64,000 nt of DNA from Anaerobacillus alkaliphilus (GTDB taxonomy: Bacteria > Bacillota > Bacilli > Bacillales > Anaerobacillaceae). The stretch covers positions 744,001 through 808,000 of the forward strand of contig NZ_QOUX01000046.1 of the NCBI RefSeq assembly GCF_004116265.1, read 5' to 3'. Numbering within the stretch: the first letter of the stretch is position 1; every line of letters begins with the position of its first letter. Positions 45,642 through 60,093 of this stretch are shown piece after piece. Both the position numbers and the translations under genes were made by a program. Below the pieces are notes generated by a model. The model was not told where the DNA came from. It saw only the letters and a program-made list of their open reading frames with translations, and did no database searches.

Positions 45642-47321
45642 TTATATTGGTGTTGGATCATTTAAAGCATTAATAGCACTTGCAGGGATAACCTCTTCAT
45701 CTGAGGAGAATTCTTCCGCAACGAAGGATAGGTCAAATACTTCTTGAAGAGTTTGTACGGCAATGACCTCTATGTCGGATTGCTCGCTAAAGATTGATTG
45801 GTAATTTTCAATAGGGACTATGACACGTTTTGCTCCTGCTTGTTTTGCAGCTTCTACTTTTGCTACAACACCACCAATTGGTTTTACCGTCCCATGAATA
45901 CTTAACTCCCCAGTCATGGCTAATGAGTTATCTACTTTAATATCATGGATCGCAGAATAGATGGCTGTAGCCATAGAAATACCTGCAGAAGGTCCATCTA
46001 TTGGTGTTCCTCCTGGAAAGTTTACGTGGATGTCATAATCATCCGTTGGAACTCCCATTCGTTTTAATACGGTTAGAACATTTTCTACTGAGCCTTTTGC
46101 CATACTTTTTCTTCGAATTGATCGACTACGATCACCTGTACTTTCTTCTTCTGCAATACCAGTAATGTTAATTTTACCATTACCCTTATCTTCATAAGCA
46201 GTAACCTCAATTTCAATTATTGCTCCTAAATTTGGTCCGTAAACTGCCAATCCGTTAACCAAACCAACTTTTGGTTCCTGATGGATATTTTTTTCTGGAC
46301 GAGGCGAACGTTGACTCGAATGAATTACCCATTCAACATCAGATAGCTTTATTTGTTTTCGATCTTCAGCTGTTGCGATACCTGAAGAGATTTGTACAAT
46401 GTTAACTGCCTCACGACCATTTGTAGCATACTTAGAGATTAAATCTAAAACTCCATCTTCATATTCAAACTCAATCTTTTGTACAGCTTTCTTTGCTACT
46501 TTAATTATTTCAGAAGGTTTTAAAGCCCTAAAATAAACTTCTAAACAACGGGAACGGATCGCAGGTGGAATTTCTGCTGGTGTTCTCGTTGTTGCCCCAA
46601 TAAGTCTAAAATCTGCTGGAAGGCCATTTTTAAAAATATCATGAATGTGTTGGGGAATTTGTGTATTCTCTTCACTATAATATGCACTTTCTAAGAAAAC
46701 TTTGCGATCTTCTAGAACCTTTAGTAACTTATTAAATTGAATAGGGTGGAGTTCACCGATTTCATCGATAAACAAGACACCACCATGTGCTTTCGTAACT
46801 GCACCTGGTTTTGGTTGAGGAATACCTGCTTGCCCCATTGCACCTGCTCCTTGGTAAATTGGATCATGGACTGAGCCAATTAAGGGGTCAGCAATTCCAC
46901 GTTCATCAAACCGAGCGGTAGTCCCATCTAGTTCAATAAATACACTTGAACTTCTAAAGGGTGACGTAGGATTTTTTTTTGCTTCTTCTAATACTAATCT
47001 TGCTGCAGCAGTCTTTCCTACACCTGGTGGTCCATAGATAATAATATGTTGTGGATTTGGCCCGCATAAAGCAGCTTGTAAAGAGCGTATTCCATCTTCT
47101 TGCCCTACAATTTCATCAAAGTTCTTAGGTCGAACCTTTTCAGAGAGTGGTTCACTAAGCTTAATCGCTCTCATTCTGCGCAGTTGTTCTAGCTCTTTTC
47201 TTGATTCTTTATCAACTGAAACCCGTTGTGTTCTCTGACTTTTTAACAGGTTCCAAAAATAAAGACCAATAATTATCCCAAAAAATAGTTGGATTAACAA
47301 TGCAATTCCTGTCCAATTCAT
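45642..47321 (-). CDS. lonB: ATP-dependent protease LonB (sporulation type)
   Basis: 559 residues. An N-terminal membrane helix (about 6-23) is followed by AAA+ with '[13 protein letters not shown]' and 'GVLFIDEIGELHP', and a Lon protease domain with 'GTPIDGPSAGISMATAIYS'. The absence of the LonA N-domain and the membrane anchor place it with LonB, which in B. subtilis is made in the forespore under sigma-F. It sits between clpX and lon as in Bacillus. Confidence 0.95.
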   Translation of the reverse strand: MNWTGIALLIQLFFGIIIGLYFWNLLKSQRTQRVSVDKESRKELEQLRRMRAIKLSEPLSEKVRPKNFDEIVGQEDGIRSLQAALCGPNPQHIIIYGPPGVGKTAAARLVLEEAKKNPTSPFRSSSVFIELDGTTARFDERGIADPLIGSVHDPIYQGAGAMGQAGIPQPKPGAVTKAHGGVLFIDEIGELHPIQFNKLLKVLEDRKVFLESAYYSEENTQIPQHIHDIFKNGLPADFRLIGATTRTPAEIPPAIRSRCLEVYFRALKPSEIIKVAKKAVQKIEFEYEDGVLDLISKYATNGREAVNIVQISSGIATAEDRKQIKLSDVEWVIHSSQRSPRPEKNIHQEPKVGLVNGLAVYGPNLGAIIEIEVTAYEDKGNGKINITGIAEEESTGDRSRSIRRKSMAKGSVENVLTVLKRMGVPTDDYDIHVNFPGGTPIDGPSAGISMATAIYSAIHDIKVDNSLAMTGELSIHGTVKPIGGVVAKVEAAKQAGAKRVIVPIENYQSIFSEQSDIEVIAVQTLQEVFDLSFVAEEFSSDEEVIPASAINALNDPTPI

Positions 47322-47438
47322 GAAGTAACCTCCTACATTTTTTCAAGATCGATTGACTTTAGTATCTCCGGTAATGAATGGAGTAATCTTCAAAATGTGA
47401 GAAGGGAATAATTGTTAGTAACTATATGGTGAATATAC

Positions 47439-47472
47439 AAAAGCTAGCGACCTATAGAGATCGCTAGCTTTT
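47439..47472. terminator. terminator of clpX
   Basis: 12-base stem (47439-47450 and 47461-47472) with a 10-base loop, AT-rich ends on both sides. It follows the clpX stop by two bases. Confidence 0.85.
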
Positions 47473-47474
47473 TT

Positions 47475-48740
47475 TTATGCACTTTCTTTTGGAACTTGTT
47501 GAATAACTTCGCCATCCTTTGTTTCGAGCACAGGTAATGCTTTGTCTCTAACGACCTCAGCAGTTATCTTACATTTCGCAATGTCATCGCGAGAAGGTAA
47601 TTTAAACATAACATCTAGCATGATACCTTCAATGATTGAACGGAGACCGCGAGCACCAGTTTTGCGTTCTATTGCTTGTTTAGCAACTTCAACTAACGCA
47701 TCTTCAGTAAAGGATAGCTCTACATCATCAAGCTCTAATAATTTTTGGTATTGCTTAACTAAAGCATTTTTTGGCTTGGTCAAAATTTCAATTAGTGCTG
47801 CTTCATCTAGCTGCCCTAAACTCGAAATAACTGGTAAACGTCCAATAAATTCAGGGATTAAGCCAAAACGTAGTAAATCTTCTGGTAATACTTTTGATAA
47901 ATATTCACCTGGTTTTAGTTCTTCCTTAACTGCGTCAGAACCAAAACCAATCACTTTTTTACCTAGACGGCGTTTAATAATTGACTCGATACCGTCAAAT
48001 GCACCACCACAAATAAACAGAATATTTGTAGTATCAATTTGGATGAACTCTTGATGAGGATGCTTTCTCCCACCTTGTGGTGGAACACTTGCTGTTGTAC
48101 CTTCAAGAATTTTCAATAATGCTTGCTGGACACCTTCACCTGATACATCTCTAGTAATTGATGGGTTCTCCGATTTACGAGCAACCTTGTCAATTTCATC
48201 AATATAAATAATCCCTTTTTCAGCCTTTTCAACATCATAATCAGCAGCTTGGATTAGTTTTAATAAGATGTTCTCAACATCTTCACCAACATACCCAGCT
48301 TCTGTTAAACTCGTTGCATCAGCGATAGCAAACGGCACGTTTAGAATACGAGCCATTGTTTGAGCAAGAAGTGTTTTACCGCTTCCTGTTGGTCCAATCA
48401 TACAAATATTACTTTTTGAAAGTTCAACTTCATCGCCTTTTTGGCCTGAGTTAATACGTTTATAGTGGTTATAAACTGCTACTGATAAAGTTTTCTTTGC
48501 TTGTTCTTGACCGATTACATAGTCATCTAAGATTTCTCTGATTTCCTTTGGCTTAGGAATATCTTGAAAATCTACTTCTTCTTCAGTGCCAAGCTCTTCT
48601 TCAACAATTTCTGTACAAAGCTCGATACATTCATCACATATATATACGCCAGGTCCGGCGACAAGCTTTCTTACTTGGTCTTGTGTTTTACCACAGAAAG
48701 AACATTTAAGTTGACCTTTTTCATCATTAAATTTAAACAT
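47475..48740 (-). CDS. clpX: ClpXP protease ATPase subunit ClpX
   Basis: About 421 residues. The zinc-binding domain (C13, C16 and 'CDECIELC') binds substrates and adaptors, then AAA+ with '[15 protein letters not shown]' and '[13 protein letters not shown]', and the ClpP-docking IGF-type loop in '[10 protein letters not shown]'. Start at 48740 matches the ClpX start '[18 protein letters not shown]'; the ATG at 48746 is too near the GAGGGG site. It unfolds proteins for ClpP. Confidence 0.97.
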   Translation of the reverse strand: MFKFNDEKGQLKCSFCGKTQDQVRKLVAGPGVYICDECIELCTEIVEEELGTEEEVDFQDIPKPKEIREILDDYVIGQEQAKKTLSVAVYNHYKRINSGQKGDEVELSKSNICMIGPTGSGKTLLAQTMARILNVPFAIADATSLTEAGYVGEDVENILLKLIQAADYDVEKAEKGIIYIDEIDKVARKSENPSITRDVSGEGVQQALLKILEGTTASVPPQGGRKHPHQEFIQIDTTNILFICGGAFDGIESIIKRRLGKKVIGFGSDAVKEELKPGEYLSKVLPEDLLRFGLIPEFIGRLPVISSLGQLDEAALIEILTKPKNALVKQYQKLLELDDVELSFTEDALVEVAKQAIERKTGARGLRSIIEGIMLDVMFKLPSRDDIAKCKITAEVVRDKALPVLETKDGEVIQQVPKESA

Positions 48741-49078
48741 AAACATTTCACCCCTCAAAGTTAGTTCTATATCTTCACATATGTTTACTAAAATTGACTT
48801 GACTTACATCCGTATTTCATTATGTATTGAATTTTAACATAGTTACATGAATAAGCGCTAATAGAAGCACCTATACTTCTCAAATTATATGTATTTTCGT
48901 TGTTAAATAAAACTTTATATTGTAAACCAAATGCTTTTAAAGAATATGTAAAGATATAAATAAGTATATGTATTTAGTTCAATTTTTACCTCTCTTTTCC
49001 CTCCTTAATCAGCAGAAAAACTTGGCAGTATGTATTGAAAAGAAACATAGAGTAAATATTTTACATTACTTTAGTATA
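48741..49078. other. clpX-tig intergenic region
   Basis: About 340 bases, very AT-rich. It must contain the clpX promoter. Several TATAAT-like words occur on the minus strand but none with a convincing -35, and no hairpin or ORF stands out. Confidence 0.5.
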
Positions 49079-49108
49079 AAACAAGGCACGATAAGATCGC
49101 GCCTTGTT
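49079..49108 (-). terminator. terminator of tig
   Basis: 12-pair stem with one G-U pair (49081-49092 and 49096-49107) and a 3-base loop; on the minus strand it is followed by TTTTAT. It lies 12 bases after the tig stop. Confidence 0.78.
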
Positions 49109-49119
49109 CATATTTATTA

Positions 49120-50412
49120 TTACGCAGATTTGCTGTTTTCTACAAGGAAATCTACTGCTTTACGTACTTTTAAGTCAGCTTTTAAAGCATCAATTCCGCC
49201 TTGCATTGCTAGAATTTGTTTTAACTCATCTACAGAACGTTGGTAAAGTTCTGCCATTTTTTCTAATTCAGCATCAACATCTGCATCAGATACTTCAAGT
49301 TTTTCTGCTTCTGCAATTGCTTCAAGAGTTAAGTTGATACGAACTCTCTTATCAGCATCTCCTTTAAACTGTTCACGCATACCATTTTCATCTTGACCAG
49401 AGAACTGGTAGTACATGTCTAAGCTTAATCCTTGCGACTGTAAGCGTTGACCAAACTCTTCTAACATGCGATCAACTTCAGTAGCAATCATTGCTTCAGG
49501 AATATCAACTGTTGAGTTTTCAGCAGCTTTTTCAACTAACGTATCACGTTTGTGGTGATCTGCTTCAGTTGCTTTGTCTTGAGTCATTTTTTCTTTGATA
49601 TCTGCTTTTAACGCATCCAAAGTTTCAACTTCTTCATTAACATCTTTTGCAAACTCATCATCTAAGTTTGGAAGTTGCTTACGTTTAATATCATGAACTG
49701 TTACTTTAAATACAGCTGGCTTTCCAGCAAGGTCAGTTGCATGGTACTCTTCTGGGAATGATACTTCAACGTCTTTTGATTCTCCAGACTTAACACCTAC
49801 TAATTGCTCTTCAAAACCTGGAATGAAAGATCCTGAACCGATTTCTAATGAGTAATTTTCACCTTTACCACCTTCGAAAGCAACTCCATCAACAAAACCT
49901 TCGAAGTCGATAACTGCTGTATCACCATTTTCGATAGTTCCATCTTCAACAACGGTTAATTCTGCATGCTTTTCTTGAAGACGTTTTAATTCTAACTCAA
50001 CATCCTCGTCCGTTACAGTTGTTTCCAATTCTTCAACTTCTAAACCTTTATATTCACCAAGTTGTAATTCTGGCTTAACTGTTACAGTAGCCTTAAAGAC
50101 TAAGTTTTGACCTTTGCCCATTTGCTCAACGTCAATTTCAGGACGGTCAACTGGCTCGATCTTTGTTTCAGTAATTGCTGCAGCATATGCACTTGGTAAT
50201 AAGATGTCTAAAGCATCTTGATATAGAGACTCTACACCAAAACGTTGTTCGAACATTGCACGAGGAATTTTCCCTTTACGGAATCCCGGTACATTTACTT
50301 TCCCTACTACTTTTTTGAATGCTTGATTTAAAGCATCATCAACTTGTGCAGCTTCTACTTCAATTGTAAGAACGCCTTGGTTTCCTTCTAACTTTTCCCA
50401 TTTTGCAGTCAT
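49120..50412 (-). CDS. tig: trigger factor
   Basis: 430 residues, standard. The ribosome-binding N-domain contains '[21 protein letters not shown]', which carries the GFRxGKxP signature that contacts uL23. A FKBP-type prolyl isomerase domain ('[20 protein letters not shown]') and the C-terminal chaperone arms follow. It is the first chaperone to meet nascent chains. Confidence 0.97.
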   Translation of the reverse strand: MTAKWEKLEGNQGVLTIEVEAAQVDDALNQAFKKVVGKVNVPGFRKGKIPRAMFEQRFGVESLYQDALDILLPSAYAAAITETKIEPVDRPEIDVEQMGKGQNLVFKATVTVKPELQLGEYKGLEVEELETTVTDEDVELELKRLQEKHAELTVVEDGTIENGDTAVIDFEGFVDGVAFEGGKGENYSLEIGSGSFIPGFEEQLVGVKSGESKDVEVSFPEEYHATDLAGKPAVFKVTVHDIKRKQLPNLDDEFAKDVNEEVETLDALKADIKEKMTQDKATEADHHKRDTLVEKAAENSTVDIPEAMIATEVDRMLEEFGQRLQSQGLSLDMYYQFSGQDENGMREQFKGDADKRVRINLTLEAIAEAEKLEVSDADVDAELEKMAELYQRSVDELKQILAMQGGIDALKADLKVRKAVDFLVENSKSA

Positions 50413-50651
50413 TTATTCTTTCCCTCCAACATTTTCATTCGTGTTAAGTATTTGTGGTATTTAAGACTAGGCTTGTTTCTTATGTAATAACAAAAACCTA
50501 AATTTTTTCCATACTTTATGACAAAGCACGAAAAGTATATGCTAATCCACCTTTTACAACCACTCTATTATAACATACAGCTATAGCATTTCAACTGTCA
50601 GATATTAGTTTTACAGATAGTCTTTAGACATACGAAAAAACAGATATGTAT

Positions 50652-51674
50652 TTAAACACCTTTAAACGTTTCCTGCTCAATTATGTTAATTTTCAAGGAA
50701 CATTGTTGCACCTCAGCTACTTTCACTCCATATTGGTTTGCTAAATGACGCTCATCTTCCTCAATACCCGTCATTTCTGCACCTGTTTTATGTAGGGCAG
50801 CAGCCCATATGGATGGGGTAAAAGGTTCTGGTGAAAACGGGTAAAGTGCCAAAAGATAATGGCTCCATAACTGACGTACCACATCAAATAAGCTAGGGTT
50901 ATCATTTTCTAGATGCCGAGCTACAATCGTCAATGTCTCATTTCTAAATTCCTCATTTAATTCGTGATCTATTTCAGAAATGTTTATATCTAACACTTTA
51001 CCGAACTTATGTATTTCAATGTTTTCTTCCACTTTTTTTTCTTTTAAAAGCTGTAAAATCAAACTCTTTAAAATAGGGTCTTGCTTACCATCTTTCAAAA
51101 AGTCCTTCACAGACTCAAAGAAAATATGGTTTGACTTTTTACCAAGCATCTGAATAGCTATCCACTGTTTTTCTGGAGAACCTTCATTAAGCATGAGTAT
51201 AAGTTCTTCTGAAGCAAATTGGATATCGTCAGCAATCTCTATTGGAGTACCATCATCGACCATTTGGCGGCTAAAATGTAACAAATGGTAAAACGATTCT
51301 GCTAGGTTAGCTGGAAGCTTTTCTTCTTCCATTATCCCTTCAAGCATAGTTACTACCTCAGCGTAATGCCCTAATTGCACTAATAACGAAATATGTACTT
51401 GAAGAATGTCGTAATAATTACCGATATCCTCTTTCAACATGTTCTCAGTTACATCTTTTGCTTCCTCTAGTCTACTTTGTTCAATAAGGCTCAATGCAAC
51501 CCCAAATCTTCCTTGAGGATGATCAGGTTCTATGTTTAAGGCTTGTTCAAAGTAGGAATGTGCCTGTGAAAAACGTTTCTCTTTTAGGGAGTCCATACCT
51601 TTCCCTACTAGTTTATCCACAACGCCAGGAAACAAAACCACCTTATCTTGTCGCTTTTTTTGTTCCTCACTCAT
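50652..51674 (-). CDS. ysoA: TPR-repeat protein YsoA
   Basis: 340 residues, soluble. N-terminal TPR units ('AHSYFEQALNIEPDHPQGRFG') and a C-terminal domain present in Bacillus YsoA. It lies between leuD and tig exactly as ysoA does in B. subtilis. Function unknown. GGAGC lies ten bases before the ATG. Confidence 0.85.
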   Translation of the reverse strand: MSEEQKKRQDKVVLFPGVVDKLVGKGMDSLKEKRFSQAHSYFEQALNIEPDHPQGRFGVALSLIEQSRLEEAKDVTENMLKEDIGNYYDILQVHISLLVQLGHYAEVVTMLEGIMEEEKLPANLAESFYHLLHFSRQMVDDGTPIEIADDIQFASEELILMLNEGSPEKQWIAIQMLGKKSNHIFFESVKDFLKDGKQDPILKSLILQLLKEKKVEENIEIHKFGKVLDINISEIDHELNEEFRNETLTIVARHLENDNPSLFDVVRQLWSHYLLALYPFSPEPFTPSIWAAALHKTGAEMTGIEEDERHLANQYGVKVAEVQQCSLKINIIEQETFKGV

Positions 51675-51814
51675 GAAACATTCGCTCCACTCTTTCAGCT
51701 TAGTTTCTTCTCAGTTTACCATTCCAAAAATTGAATTACAACGAAATGGAACTAACTGTGATAGCTAAGTGATGTATTTCCAAGAAAGAAGCAATAATTA
51801 TGTAAAATTAAAAA

Positions 51815-51842
51815 TTAAGGGGCTGATTATGCAGCCCCTTAA
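51815..51842 (-). terminator. terminator of ilv-leu operon
   Basis: 11-base perfect stem (51815-51825 and 51832-51842), GGGGCTG core, followed on the minus strand by TTTTTAATTTT. It ends the ilvB-leuD operon. Confidence 0.92.
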
Positions 51843-51848
51843 AAGGTA

Positions 51849-52436
51849 TTACGACCGTCTTACCTCTTCATAATTGCTAATTTGCTCCTCATATTTTAAA
51901 GTAACCGAAATTTCATCCCACCCATTCATGAGCATTTCTTTCCAGTATGGATCAATTGTGAAACTAGCTAAAAAACCTTCTGGATCAGTGACTTCTTGTT
52001 TTTGTAAATTGATAGTGAGACGATAACTATCTTTTTCTGCTTTCTCTAATAGATGCTCCACTTCATCTTCACCTAATCTGATCGCTAATATTCCGTTTTT
52101 TACGCAATTATTATAAAAAATATCAGCAAAACTAGGCGCAATGATTACTTGAAAGCCATAGTCTTGTAGAGCCCACGGAGCATGTTCCCTTGATGATCCA
52201 CAACCAAAATTATGGTTTGCAACTAATATTGTTGCTCCTTCATTATGAGGTTGGTTTAACTCAAAATTCGGGTTATTAGTACCATCAGATTGAAAACGCC
52301 AATCATAAAATAAATATTGGCCAAATCCTGTTCGTTCAATTCGTTTTAAAAATTGTTTAGGAATGATTTGATCTGTATCAACATTTACACGATTTAATGC
52401 TGCAGTATTACCTTCATGAATAACAATTCCAGCCAT
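51849..52436 (-). CDS. leuD: 3-isopropylmalate dehydratase small subunit
   Basis: 195 residues. 'VDTDQIIPKQFLKRIERTGFG' and 'NFGCGSSREHAPWALQDYGF' are the LeuD/aconitase-swivel signatures. With LeuC it isomerises 2- to 3-isopropylmalate. Last gene of the operon, 30 bases after leuC. Confidence 0.97.
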   Translation of the reverse strand: MAGIVIHEGNTAALNRVNVDTDQIIPKQFLKRIERTGFGQYLFYDWRFQSDGTNNPNFELNQPHNEGATILVANHNFGCGSSREHAPWALQDYGFQVIIAPSFADIFYNNCVKNGILAIRLGEDEVEHLLEKAEKDSYRLTINLQKQEVTDPEGFLASFTIDPYWKEMLMNGWDEISVTLKYEEQISNYEEVRRS

Positions 52437-52466
52437 AGTAAAAATCTCCTTTCAATTATTTATTTT

Positions 52467-53879
52467 CTATACCGTTGCCTCTGAGAATGTTCGTACGTCA
52501 ACAAATTTCCCTGCGATTGCTGCAGCAGCAGCCATTGCAGGACTAACAAGGTGTGTTCGAGCCCCTTTCCCTTGGCGCCCTTCAAAATTCCGGTTGGAGG
52601 TAGATGCACACCGTTCTCCTTCTGGAACAAAATCTGGGTTCATGCTTAAACACATACTGCATCCAGACTCACGCCATTCAAAGCCAGCCTCTAAGAATAT
52701 TTGGTCCAAGCCTTCTGCTTCTGCTTGTAATTTAATTTTTTGACTACCAGGAACAACCATTGCCCTAATCCCTTGAGCCACTTTCCTACCTTTTGCTACT
52801 TTGGCTGCAGCTCTTAAGTCACTCATACGTGAGTTCGTACATGAGCCAATAAAGACATGTTGAATTTCCACATCCTTCATTGACATGCCCGGGACAAGCC
52901 CCATGTAATCTAGTCCTTGTTCAATTGCTCTTTTGTCTGTATTTGTAACTGCATCATTTGGATTAGGAATGAAACCATTAATCCCAATACCTTGTGATGG
53001 ATTAGTCCCCCAGGTAACCTGTGGTTCAATTTCAGAGGCTTCAATTTCTAATGTCAAATCATACTCAGCCCCCTCATCAGTAGCCAGTTGCTTCCATTTA
53101 TTAACCGCTACTTCAAACTCTTCTCCTGCTGGAGAAAATTGTTTTCCTCTTAAGTACTCAAACGTAACATCATCAGGGGAAATTAATCCGGCTTTGGCTC
53201 CTGCCTCAATACTCATATTACAAATTGTCATTCGCTCTTCCATTGTCATATTGCGAATTGCTTCTCCTGTAAATTCAATAACGGAACCTGTTCCGAAATT
53301 AACGCCGAACTTCGCAATAATACCTAAAATAACGTCTTTGGCAGTTACTCCTAAAGGTAGGTCGCCTTTTACATGAAGTTGTAATGTTTTAGGTTTTAAT
53401 TGCCATAGTGTTTGTGTACTCAAAACGTGCTCCACTTCACTTGTCCCAATCCCGAATGCTAGTGCACCAAATGCTCCATGTGTGGATGTATGGCTATCTC
53501 CACAAACAATTGTTTTTCCTGGTTGGGTCAATCCAAGCTCTGGACCAATGACATGTACGATCCCATTTTCAGGACTCTCTAAATCTGCAATAGTAATACC
53601 GAACTCTGCACAATTATCTGAAAGAGTATTCATCTGCTTTTTGGCAATTTCATCTGTGATTATATAGCGGTTAACAGTTGGGACATTATGGTCCATCGTC
53701 GCAAACGTAAGGTCAGGACGTCGCACGTTTCTACCTTTTAAACGCAACCCTTCAAATGCTTGGGGAGAAGTCACCTCATGTACCATGTGAAGATCAATAT
53801 ATAAAAGGGTTGGTTTCCCTGCTTCTTCGACAACGGTATGCTCTTCCCAGATCTTTTCAATAATTGTTTTTTTCGTCAT
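52467..53879 (-). CDS. leuC: 3-isopropylmalate dehydratase large subunit
   Basis: 470 residues. Aconitase-type 4Fe-4S Cys ligands in '[11 protein letters not shown]' and '[10 protein letters not shown]', and '[21 protein letters not shown]'. Forms the catalytic large subunit with LeuD. It starts 52 bases after the leuB stop, across an AT-rich inverted repeat. Confidence 0.98.
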   Translation of the reverse strand: MTKKTIIEKIWEEHTVVEEAGKPTLLYIDLHMVHEVTSPQAFEGLRLKGRNVRRPDLTFATMDHNVPTVNRYIITDEIAKKQMNTLSDNCAEFGITIADLESPENGIVHVIGPELGLTQPGKTIVCGDSHTSTHGAFGALAFGIGTSEVEHVLSTQTLWQLKPKTLQLHVKGDLPLGVTAKDVILGIIAKFGVNFGTGSVIEFTGEAIRNMTMEERMTICNMSIEAGAKAGLISPDDVTFEYLRGKQFSPAGEEFEVAVNKWKQLATDEGAEYDLTLEIEASEIEPQVTWGTNPSQGIGINGFIPNPNDAVTNTDKRAIEQGLDYMGLVPGMSMKDVEIQHVFIGSCTNSRMSDLRAAAKVAKGRKVAQGIRAMVVPGSQKIKLQAEAEGLDQIFLEAGFEWRESGCSMCLSMNPDFVPEGERCASTSNRNFEGRQGKGARTHLVSPAMAAAAAIAGKFVDVRTFSEATV

Positions 53880-53897
53880 CCAGATCCTCTCCTTTGA

Positions 53898-53952
53898 GAA
53901 TGTAAAATGCTAAATGTAGAATCTAGAATTCTTAATTCTTAATTTTACATTC
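53898..53952. repeat. AT-rich inverted repeat across leuB stop codon
   Basis: Perfect 10-base arms GAATGTAAAA / TTTTACATTC (53898-53907 and 53943-53952) with a middle made of 7-base AAT-ending units. The last seven leuB codons and the leuB-leuC gap lie within it, so the repeat shapes the LeuB C-terminus. Confidence 0.65.
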
Positions 53953-55020
53953 AATATTTTCTATAACTTTATCCGTCATTTTTTCTGTATTTAAGATTTG
54001 CTCACCTTTTTCAGCGATATCTCCAGTCCGGTATCCAGCTTCTAACACATTGGAAACTGCTGTTTCAATCGCATCGGCTTCTTCTGATAGGAAGAACGAA
54101 TAACGTAGCATCATCGCTACTGATAGAATTGTTGCTAATGGGTTAGCAATTCCTTTTCCGGCAATATCAGGTGCTGACCCATGTATCGGTTCAAAGAGTC
54201 CAGGCCCGTCACTACCAATACTAGCGGAAGGAAGCATTCCTAAAGAACCCGTTAGCATTGATGCCTCATCACTTAAAATATCACCAAACATGTTTTCCGT
54301 AACGATCACATCAAATTGTTTTGGATTACGAATCAGCTGCATGGCTGCGTTGTCAACAAGCATGTGCTCTAATTGTACATCCGGGTATTCTTTTGCAACC
54401 TCTTCCGCTACCTCCCGCCATAGTCGACTAGACTCTAAAACATTAGCTTTATCAACTGAAGTCACTCTTTTGTTTCGTATTCTCGCTAATTCAAAAGCTT
54501 TTATAATAATTCTTTCAATCTCAGATTTTTTGTAATACAGGGTATCTACCACTACTTCACCATCAGGACCTTGTCTTCGCTCTTGAGGTTGACCAAAATA
54601 TAACCCACCCGTTAACTCGCGAACGATCATAAGATCAACACCTTCAATAACTTCTCTTTTTAATGTTGACGCATCTAGTAAACTTCTTTGCGCTGTAACA
54701 GGTCGTAAATTAGCATATAATTCAAGCGCTTTCCGGATCCCTAATAAACCTTTTTCTGGACGCATATGACCTGGGAGTTTATCCCACTTCGGTCCACCTA
54801 CTGCACCCAACAGAACGCCATCACTAGCTTTACATAAATCAATAGTCTCTTGCGGAAGAGGGGTACCTTCCTCGTCTATGGCAATTCCTCCTAATTTTGC
54901 ATAATGGTAAGTAAACTCGTGATTATATTTATCTCCGATTACATCTAATACTTTAACTGCCGCATTAATTACCTCAGGACCAATGCCATCCCCTGGAATT
55001 ACAGTAAGTTTTTTTTTCAA
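53932..55020 (-). CDS. leuB: 3-isopropylmalate dehydrogenase
   Basis: 362 residues. '[19 protein letters not shown]' at the start, '[12 protein letters not shown]', '[19 protein letters not shown]', '[12 protein letters not shown]' and '[18 protein letters not shown]' are the LeuB signatures. Oxidative decarboxylation to 2-oxoisocaproate, NAD-linked. The final residues (ENIECKIKN) are encoded by an intergenic-type repeat. Confidence 0.98.
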   Translation of the reverse strand: MKKKLTVIPGDGIGPEVINAAVKVLDVIGDKYNHEFTYHYAKLGGIAIDEEGTPLPQETIDLCKASDGVLLGAVGGPKWDKLPGHMRPEKGLLGIRKALELYANLRPVTAQRSLLDASTLKREVIEGVDLMIVRELTGGLYFGQPQERRQGPDGEVVVDTLYYKKSEIERIIIKAFELARIRNKRVTSVDKANVLESSRLWREVAEEVAKEYPDVQLEHMLVDNAAMQLIRNPKQFDVIVTENMFGDILSDEASMLTGSLGMLPSASIGSDGPGLFEPIHGSAPDIAGKGIANPLATILSVAMMLRYSFFLSEEADAIETAVSNVLEAGYRTGDIAEKGEQILNTEKMTDKVIENIECKIKN

Positions 55021-55080
55021 CGTCCTTCCCCCTTAGAAAGCAGGCTTAAGAATTGAATTCTTAAGCCTGGATAGTAGAAT

Positions 55081-57637
<2,557 letters not shown>

Positions 57638-57751
57638 TCAACATCTCCCTTTTTAATATAATTAGTAGTTTGAATATACTTAGTGAGTAACTCACAATCT
57701 ATTCATAATCCAGAATTCATAATTTGAATATTGCGACTTTTAGAGGTGTAA

Positions 57752-58270
57752 CTAGTTAATTAGAGAAACCCTTTGTTCATTATTAGAAGTTTTATTTCCT
57801 CTCTTAAAGGCTGTTATACCAGTCCTTGCTAGTTCTTTAATCCCGAAAGGATGAAGTAATTCTATTAATGCCTCAACCTTTTGTTGATCGCCTGTTACTT
57901 GAACTGTCATTGTTTCTCTGCCAACATCCAAGATCACAGCTCGGAATGGATTAATAGTTGCTGCAATTTCACTACGGTGCTGAGCCGTTGCAAAAACTTT
58001 GATTAAGGCCAATTCGCGAGAAACGATTGATTCATCAGTAATATCAGAAACTTTCAAAACATCTACTTGTTTGTTTAATTGTTTAATTACTTGTTCAACG
58101 CTTTTCTTGTTATCAACTACAACAACAAACGTCATTCTTGATATCGCTGGGTTTTCTGTGTGTCCTACAGTTATGCTTTCGATGTTATAATGTCTTCTGG
58201 CCAACATTCCTGTTACACGGTTCAAAACTCCTGAAACGTTATTTACTGTTGCGGTAATAATTCGTTTCAT
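57752..58270 (-). CDS. ilvN: acetolactate synthase small (regulatory) subunit
   Basis: 172 residues. N-terminal ACT domain ('[27 protein letters not shown]' region) and the ALS_ss_C domain. It gives valine feedback control and activates IlvB. Its ATG overlaps the ilvB stop by 4 bases. Named ilvH in B. subtilis. Confidence 0.96.
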   Translation of the reverse strand: MKRIITATVNNVSGVLNRVTGMLARRHYNIESITVGHTENPAISRMTFVVVVDNKKSVEQVIKQLNKQVDVLKVSDITDESIVSRELALIKVFATAQHRSEIAATINPFRAVILDVGRETMTVQVTGDQQKVEALIELLHPFGIKELARTGITAFKRGNKTSNNEQRVSLIN

Positions 58271-59994
58271 TCTGGTTTCACTCCAATCATTTCATGTAAA
58301 CCTGCTCCAGGCGCTACCATTGGGTAAACATTTTCTTTTTCCGCTACCCTGAAATCAACCAAGACAGGTCCATCATGGTTCAGCATTTCTTCAACAGCAG
58401 CATCTAAGTCTGCGAGATGATCGACTCGCATCCCTTTAATATCGTAAGCTTCCGCTAATTTAACAAAATTAGGTTGGACTGGAAATAATGAATTCGAATA
58501 GCGCTCTTCGTAGAAGATTTGTTGCCATTGACGCACCATACCTAATGATGCATTATTCACAATCACAAGTTTCACTGGTAGCCTCATTTCTTGAAGCAGT
58601 GATAGTTCTTGCAAAGTCATCTGGAAACCAGCGTCTCCCATCACTGCGATAACAGGTGTACTTGGTTCTGCTATTTGAGCACCAATCGCTGCAGGAAAAC
58701 CAAATCCCATCGTTCCTAAGCCCCCTGAGGTTACCCAGCGGTTTGGTTTATTAAATTTGAAGAATTGTGCTGTCCACATTTGGTGTTGGCCAACATCTGT
58801 TGTAACAATCGCCTCACCATTCGTTTTTTCATAAATGCGTTCAATAAGTTGCTGAGGTTTAATAACAGATGGATCTTCGTTATACCATAAAGGATATTCT
58901 ACCTTTAGTTGGTGCAACTCTTCGTTCCATACCGCATTCGGTCCTTTTAAACCGTTTTGAGCAACAAGCTCTTTTAGAGCTTCTTTAGCGTCAGCAACAA
59001 TTGGAATATGAGTCTCAATGTTTTTGCCGATCTCAGCTGGATCAATGTCAATATGAGCAATTTTGGCTGTCGGCGCAAACTTTTGAAGATTCCCCGTTAC
59101 ACGGTCATCAAATCGACTACCAATACTTATTAATAGATCGCTTTGATAGATTGCCATATTTGCAGCGTAAGTACCATGCATCCCTGCCATCCCTAGAAAT
59201 AATTTATGAATACCTGGGAAAGCCCCTAGACCTAATAACGTGGAAGCTACCGGTATTTGTTGCTGTTCAGCATATTCCAGTAATTCTCTTGAGCCTTTGG
59301 CGTGTAATACACCCGCTCCAACTAAGATCACTGGCTTTTTAGCACTACTAACAGCTTCGACTAGCTTTCTAATCTGTAATTTATTTGGAAGATATGTCGG
59401 TTGATACCCAGGTAAATTAACCTCTTTGCTATAGTCAAATATTCCAGTTTCAATTGAAACATCTTTTGGTAAATCAATAAGGACAGGACCAGGTCTTCCT
59501 GTAGTAGCAATATGAAAAGCCTCTTTAATTATTCTAGGTAACTCATCAGCACTTCTAACTTGATAGTTGTGTTTTGTAATTGGCATTGTAATTCCTATTA
59601 CATCTGATTCTTGGAATGCATCTGTTCCAATAACTGCTGTACTTACTTGACCAGTGAAAATGACTAATGGTAATGAGTCCATCATGGCATCAGCAATACC
59701 TGTGACAACGTTTGTGGCACCTGGACCAGAGGTTACAATGACAACTCCTGGTTTCCCAGAAACTCTTGCATAACCCTCGGCTGCATGGATGGCACCTTGT
59801 TCATGCCTAGCCAAAATGTGACGAATACCATCCTTATAGATCTCATCAAAAGTAGGTAAGATTGCTCCTCCAGGATATCCGAAAATTACGTCAACATTCT
59901 CTGCTTTTAACGCTTCAACTAACATCGAAGACCCCGTCATCACCTTTTTTTCATGATTTGCAATAGTTTCCTTTTTTCTCAACTTGGTACTCAT
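58267..59994 (-). CDS. ilvB: acetolactate synthase large (catalytic) subunit
   Basis: About 575 residues. ThDP enzyme: '[16 protein letters not shown]', the catalytic Glu in '[20 protein letters not shown]', '[20 protein letters not shown]', and the ThDP/Mg motif '[19 protein letters not shown]'. ATG 59994 has AAGGGGG seven bases upstream; a frame extended to 60051 lacks one. It condenses pyruvate (or with 2-oxobutyrate). Controlled by the leucine T-box just upstream. Confidence 0.97.
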   Translation of the reverse strand: MSTKLRKKETIANHEKKVMTGSSMLVEALKAENVDVIFGYPGGAILPTFDEIYKDGIRHILARHEQGAIHAAEGYARVSGKPGVVIVTSGPGATNVVTGIADAMMDSLPLVIFTGQVSTAVIGTDAFQESDVIGITMPITKHNYQVRSADELPRIIKEAFHIATTGRPGPVLIDLPKDVSIETGIFDYSKEVNLPGYQPTYLPNKLQIRKLVEAVSSAKKPVILVGAGVLHAKGSRELLEYAEQQQIPVASTLLGLGAFPGIHKLFLGMAGMHGTYAANMAIYQSDLLISIGSRFDDRVTGNLQKFAPTAKIAHIDIDPAEIGKNIETHIPIVADAKEALKELVAQNGLKGPNAVWNEELHQLKVEYPLWYNEDPSVIKPQQLIERIYEKTNGEAIVTTDVGQHQMWTAQFFKFNKPNRWVTSGGLGTMGFGFPAAIGAQIAEPSTPVIAVMGDAGFQMTLQELSLLQEMRLPVKLVIVNNASLGMVRQWQQIFYEERYSNSLFPVQPNFVKLAEAYDIKGMRVDHLADLDAAVEEMLNHDGPVLVDFRVAEKENVYPMVAPGAGLHEMIGVKPE

Positions 59995-60093
59995 TTTTAT
60001 CCCCCTTACAAGTTGATATGAATTCATCAGCACTTGTGCTGTTTTGACCACAACTATTTTTCAAATGAATAAAAACTCCCTATTTTTAAAAAC

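Noticed and set aside
47542-48054. 170-codon plus-strand ORF antisense to clpX
   Set aside because: Serine-rich shadow of the conserved clpX 3' half.
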